A stretch of DNA of 6,386 nt from DATGLE01 sp035294325 (GTDB taxonomy: Bacteria; Chloroflexota; Ktedonobacteria; Ktedonobacterales; Ktedonobacteraceae): contig DATGLE010000277.1 of assembly GCA_035294325.1 (NCBI GenBank), forward strand, positions 1 to 6,386, written 5' to 3'. This document shows positions 5,756 through 6,386 of this stretch, piece after piece. Under the pieces are notes generated by a model. That model worked only from the letters and a program-made list of their open reading frames with translations, was not told the origin of the DNA and searched no databases. The position numbers and the translations under genes are program-made. Within the stretch, counting starts at the first letter, position 1; every line of letters starts with the position of its first letter.

Positions 5756-6386
5756 ATAGCGACGCACAATACGATTTCCCAGCAATCAGGCTCAGGCCAA
5801 TCATCAGCTATCCACGCCGCGCGCAGGCAGGTAAATCGTACCTCATGACTATCGACCTGCAACTGGAGGCGCCGGGCGCGCCCTGGCCCTTCCCCGAAGA
5901 GGAATACGCCATCTCCTGCATCCTCGACACGCAGCCATATTTCAGCTATGAGCCGCTAGAGGGGCGCGAGCCAGCCATCGTGCTGCATCGCTTCGGCGGC
6001 AGCTACGGTCCGGCGCACTATCGGTTAATTGCTGCCTCTGACGAGGTGCCGAAGGGAACGATCCGTATTACCTTTATGAATCCGTGGGGCATCCCCATCG
6101 CCTATACAGAGCTTGAGTGTGGGGTCGACAACGAGGCGCAGACAGATCGAATGCAAGCAATCACTATCAGACTCGAAGATGGAGCAGCGGGAGAGCAGAC
6201 ATCGCAACTGCCCGGAGAGCTGATTGCTTCTGATAGAGCTAGAAGCGATGATTTTATGGCTCTACGCCATCAGAGCCAGGAGAAGATCGAAAAGGGCGAT
6301 TACGATGTCTTCATCTCGTACAACAGTAAAGATCGAGAAGAGGTTAACGAAATCAGCACATTATTAATGGATAACGGCATAGCGCC
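5752..6386 (+). CDS. TIR-domain effector with conserved N-terminal beta domain (cut by right edge)
   Basis: An open frame runs from ATG 5752 to the edge (211 full codons). GAGGAG at 5738-5743 sits 8 nt before the start, which overlaps the CHAT stop as ATGA. Residues 10-125 form a beta-rich module: LRPIISYPRRAQAGKSYLMTIDL (14-36 region), EEEYAISCILDTQPYF, IVLHRFGGSYGPAHYRLIA and IRITFMNPWGIPI. I recall this module recurring at the N-terminus of TIR and STAND proteins in such operons, without a firm name. A polar linker (about 140-183) leads to the TIR domain from residue 184: YDVFISYNSKDREEV then ISTLLMDNGIA, the canonical beta-A/box-1 and alpha-A pattern. The catalytic Glu and the rest lie outside the window, so NADase activity cannot be judged. 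It is probably the second effector of the system. Confidence 0.88.
   Translation, partial: MNSDAQYDFPAIRLRPIISYPRRAQAGKSYLMTIDLQLEAPGAPWPFPEEEYAISCILDTQPYFSYEPLEGREPAIVLHRFGGSYGPAHYRLIAASDEVPKGTIRITFMNPWGIPIAYTELECGVDNEAQTDRMQAITIRLEDGAAGEQTSQLPGELIASDRARSDDFMALRHQSQEKIEKGDYDVFISYNSKDREEVNEISTLLMDNGIA

Noticed and set aside
6257..6278. TGGCTCT/AGAGCCA inverted repeat in the TIR gene
   Set aside because: Seven base pairs with an 8-nt loop inside coding sequence is plausible by chance, and nothing else marks it.
1..6386. CRISPR array, tRNA, rRNA, transposase or integrase
   Set aside because: No regularly spaced repeats, no cloverleaf or rRNA-like segments, and no transposase or recombinase motifs were seen on either strand.

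Overview
The window carries most of a compact, co-directional operon (about 662 to the right edge) that looks like a multi-component NTP-dependent biological conflict system, probably defence or immunity. It encodes a small Trypco1/CU044_2847-type protein, a MoxR/magnesium-chelatase-I-like AAA+ ATPase, a degenerate chelatase-D-like protein (dead AAA+ plus von Willebrand A domain), a CHAT caspase-like protease with a beta-rich N-terminal region, and a TIR-domain protein cut by the right edge. This is the architecture that Aravind and colleagues described computationally as MoxR/vWA 'ternary' systems. No experimental function can be claimed from the sequence.

Layout. Positions 1-233 (minus strand) hold the N-terminal part of a CheY-like response regulator that runs off the left edge. 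Positions 234-661 are a gene-free divergent regulatory region with candidate promoters on both strands, two copies of a GTRTGCATAC motif and a 10-bp-phased direct repeat. The operon follows on the plus strand: 662-997, 994-1941, 2136-4049, 4049-5755 and 5752 to the edge. Three of the four junctions are overlaps of 1-4 nt, suggesting translational coupling. The exception is the ATPase-vWA junction, which is 194 nt long and filled largely by an imperfect palindromic, MITE-like element (about 1973-2091).

How the genes may work together (inference): the AAA+ protein has all its catalytic motifs, whereas its partner has lost Walker A, the Walker B glutamate and part of its MIDAS. The pair would therefore form a chelatase-like I/D ring in which only the I-type subunit hydrolyses ATP and the D/vWA subunit is a scaffold or sensor. 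The CHAT protease, with an intact His/Cys dyad, and the TIR protein, a potential NAD-degrading enzyme, would be the effectors. The Trypco1 protein is a likely adaptor.

Organism: moderately high GC, Shine-Dalgarno-led genes, response regulators, CHAT and TIR conflict genes and dispersed palindromic repeats of the TGTCATCCT type suggest a filamentous, multicellular-type soil bacterium. A Ktedonobacteria-class Chloroflexota is my best guess. This is an impression from style; no marker gene in the window proves it.
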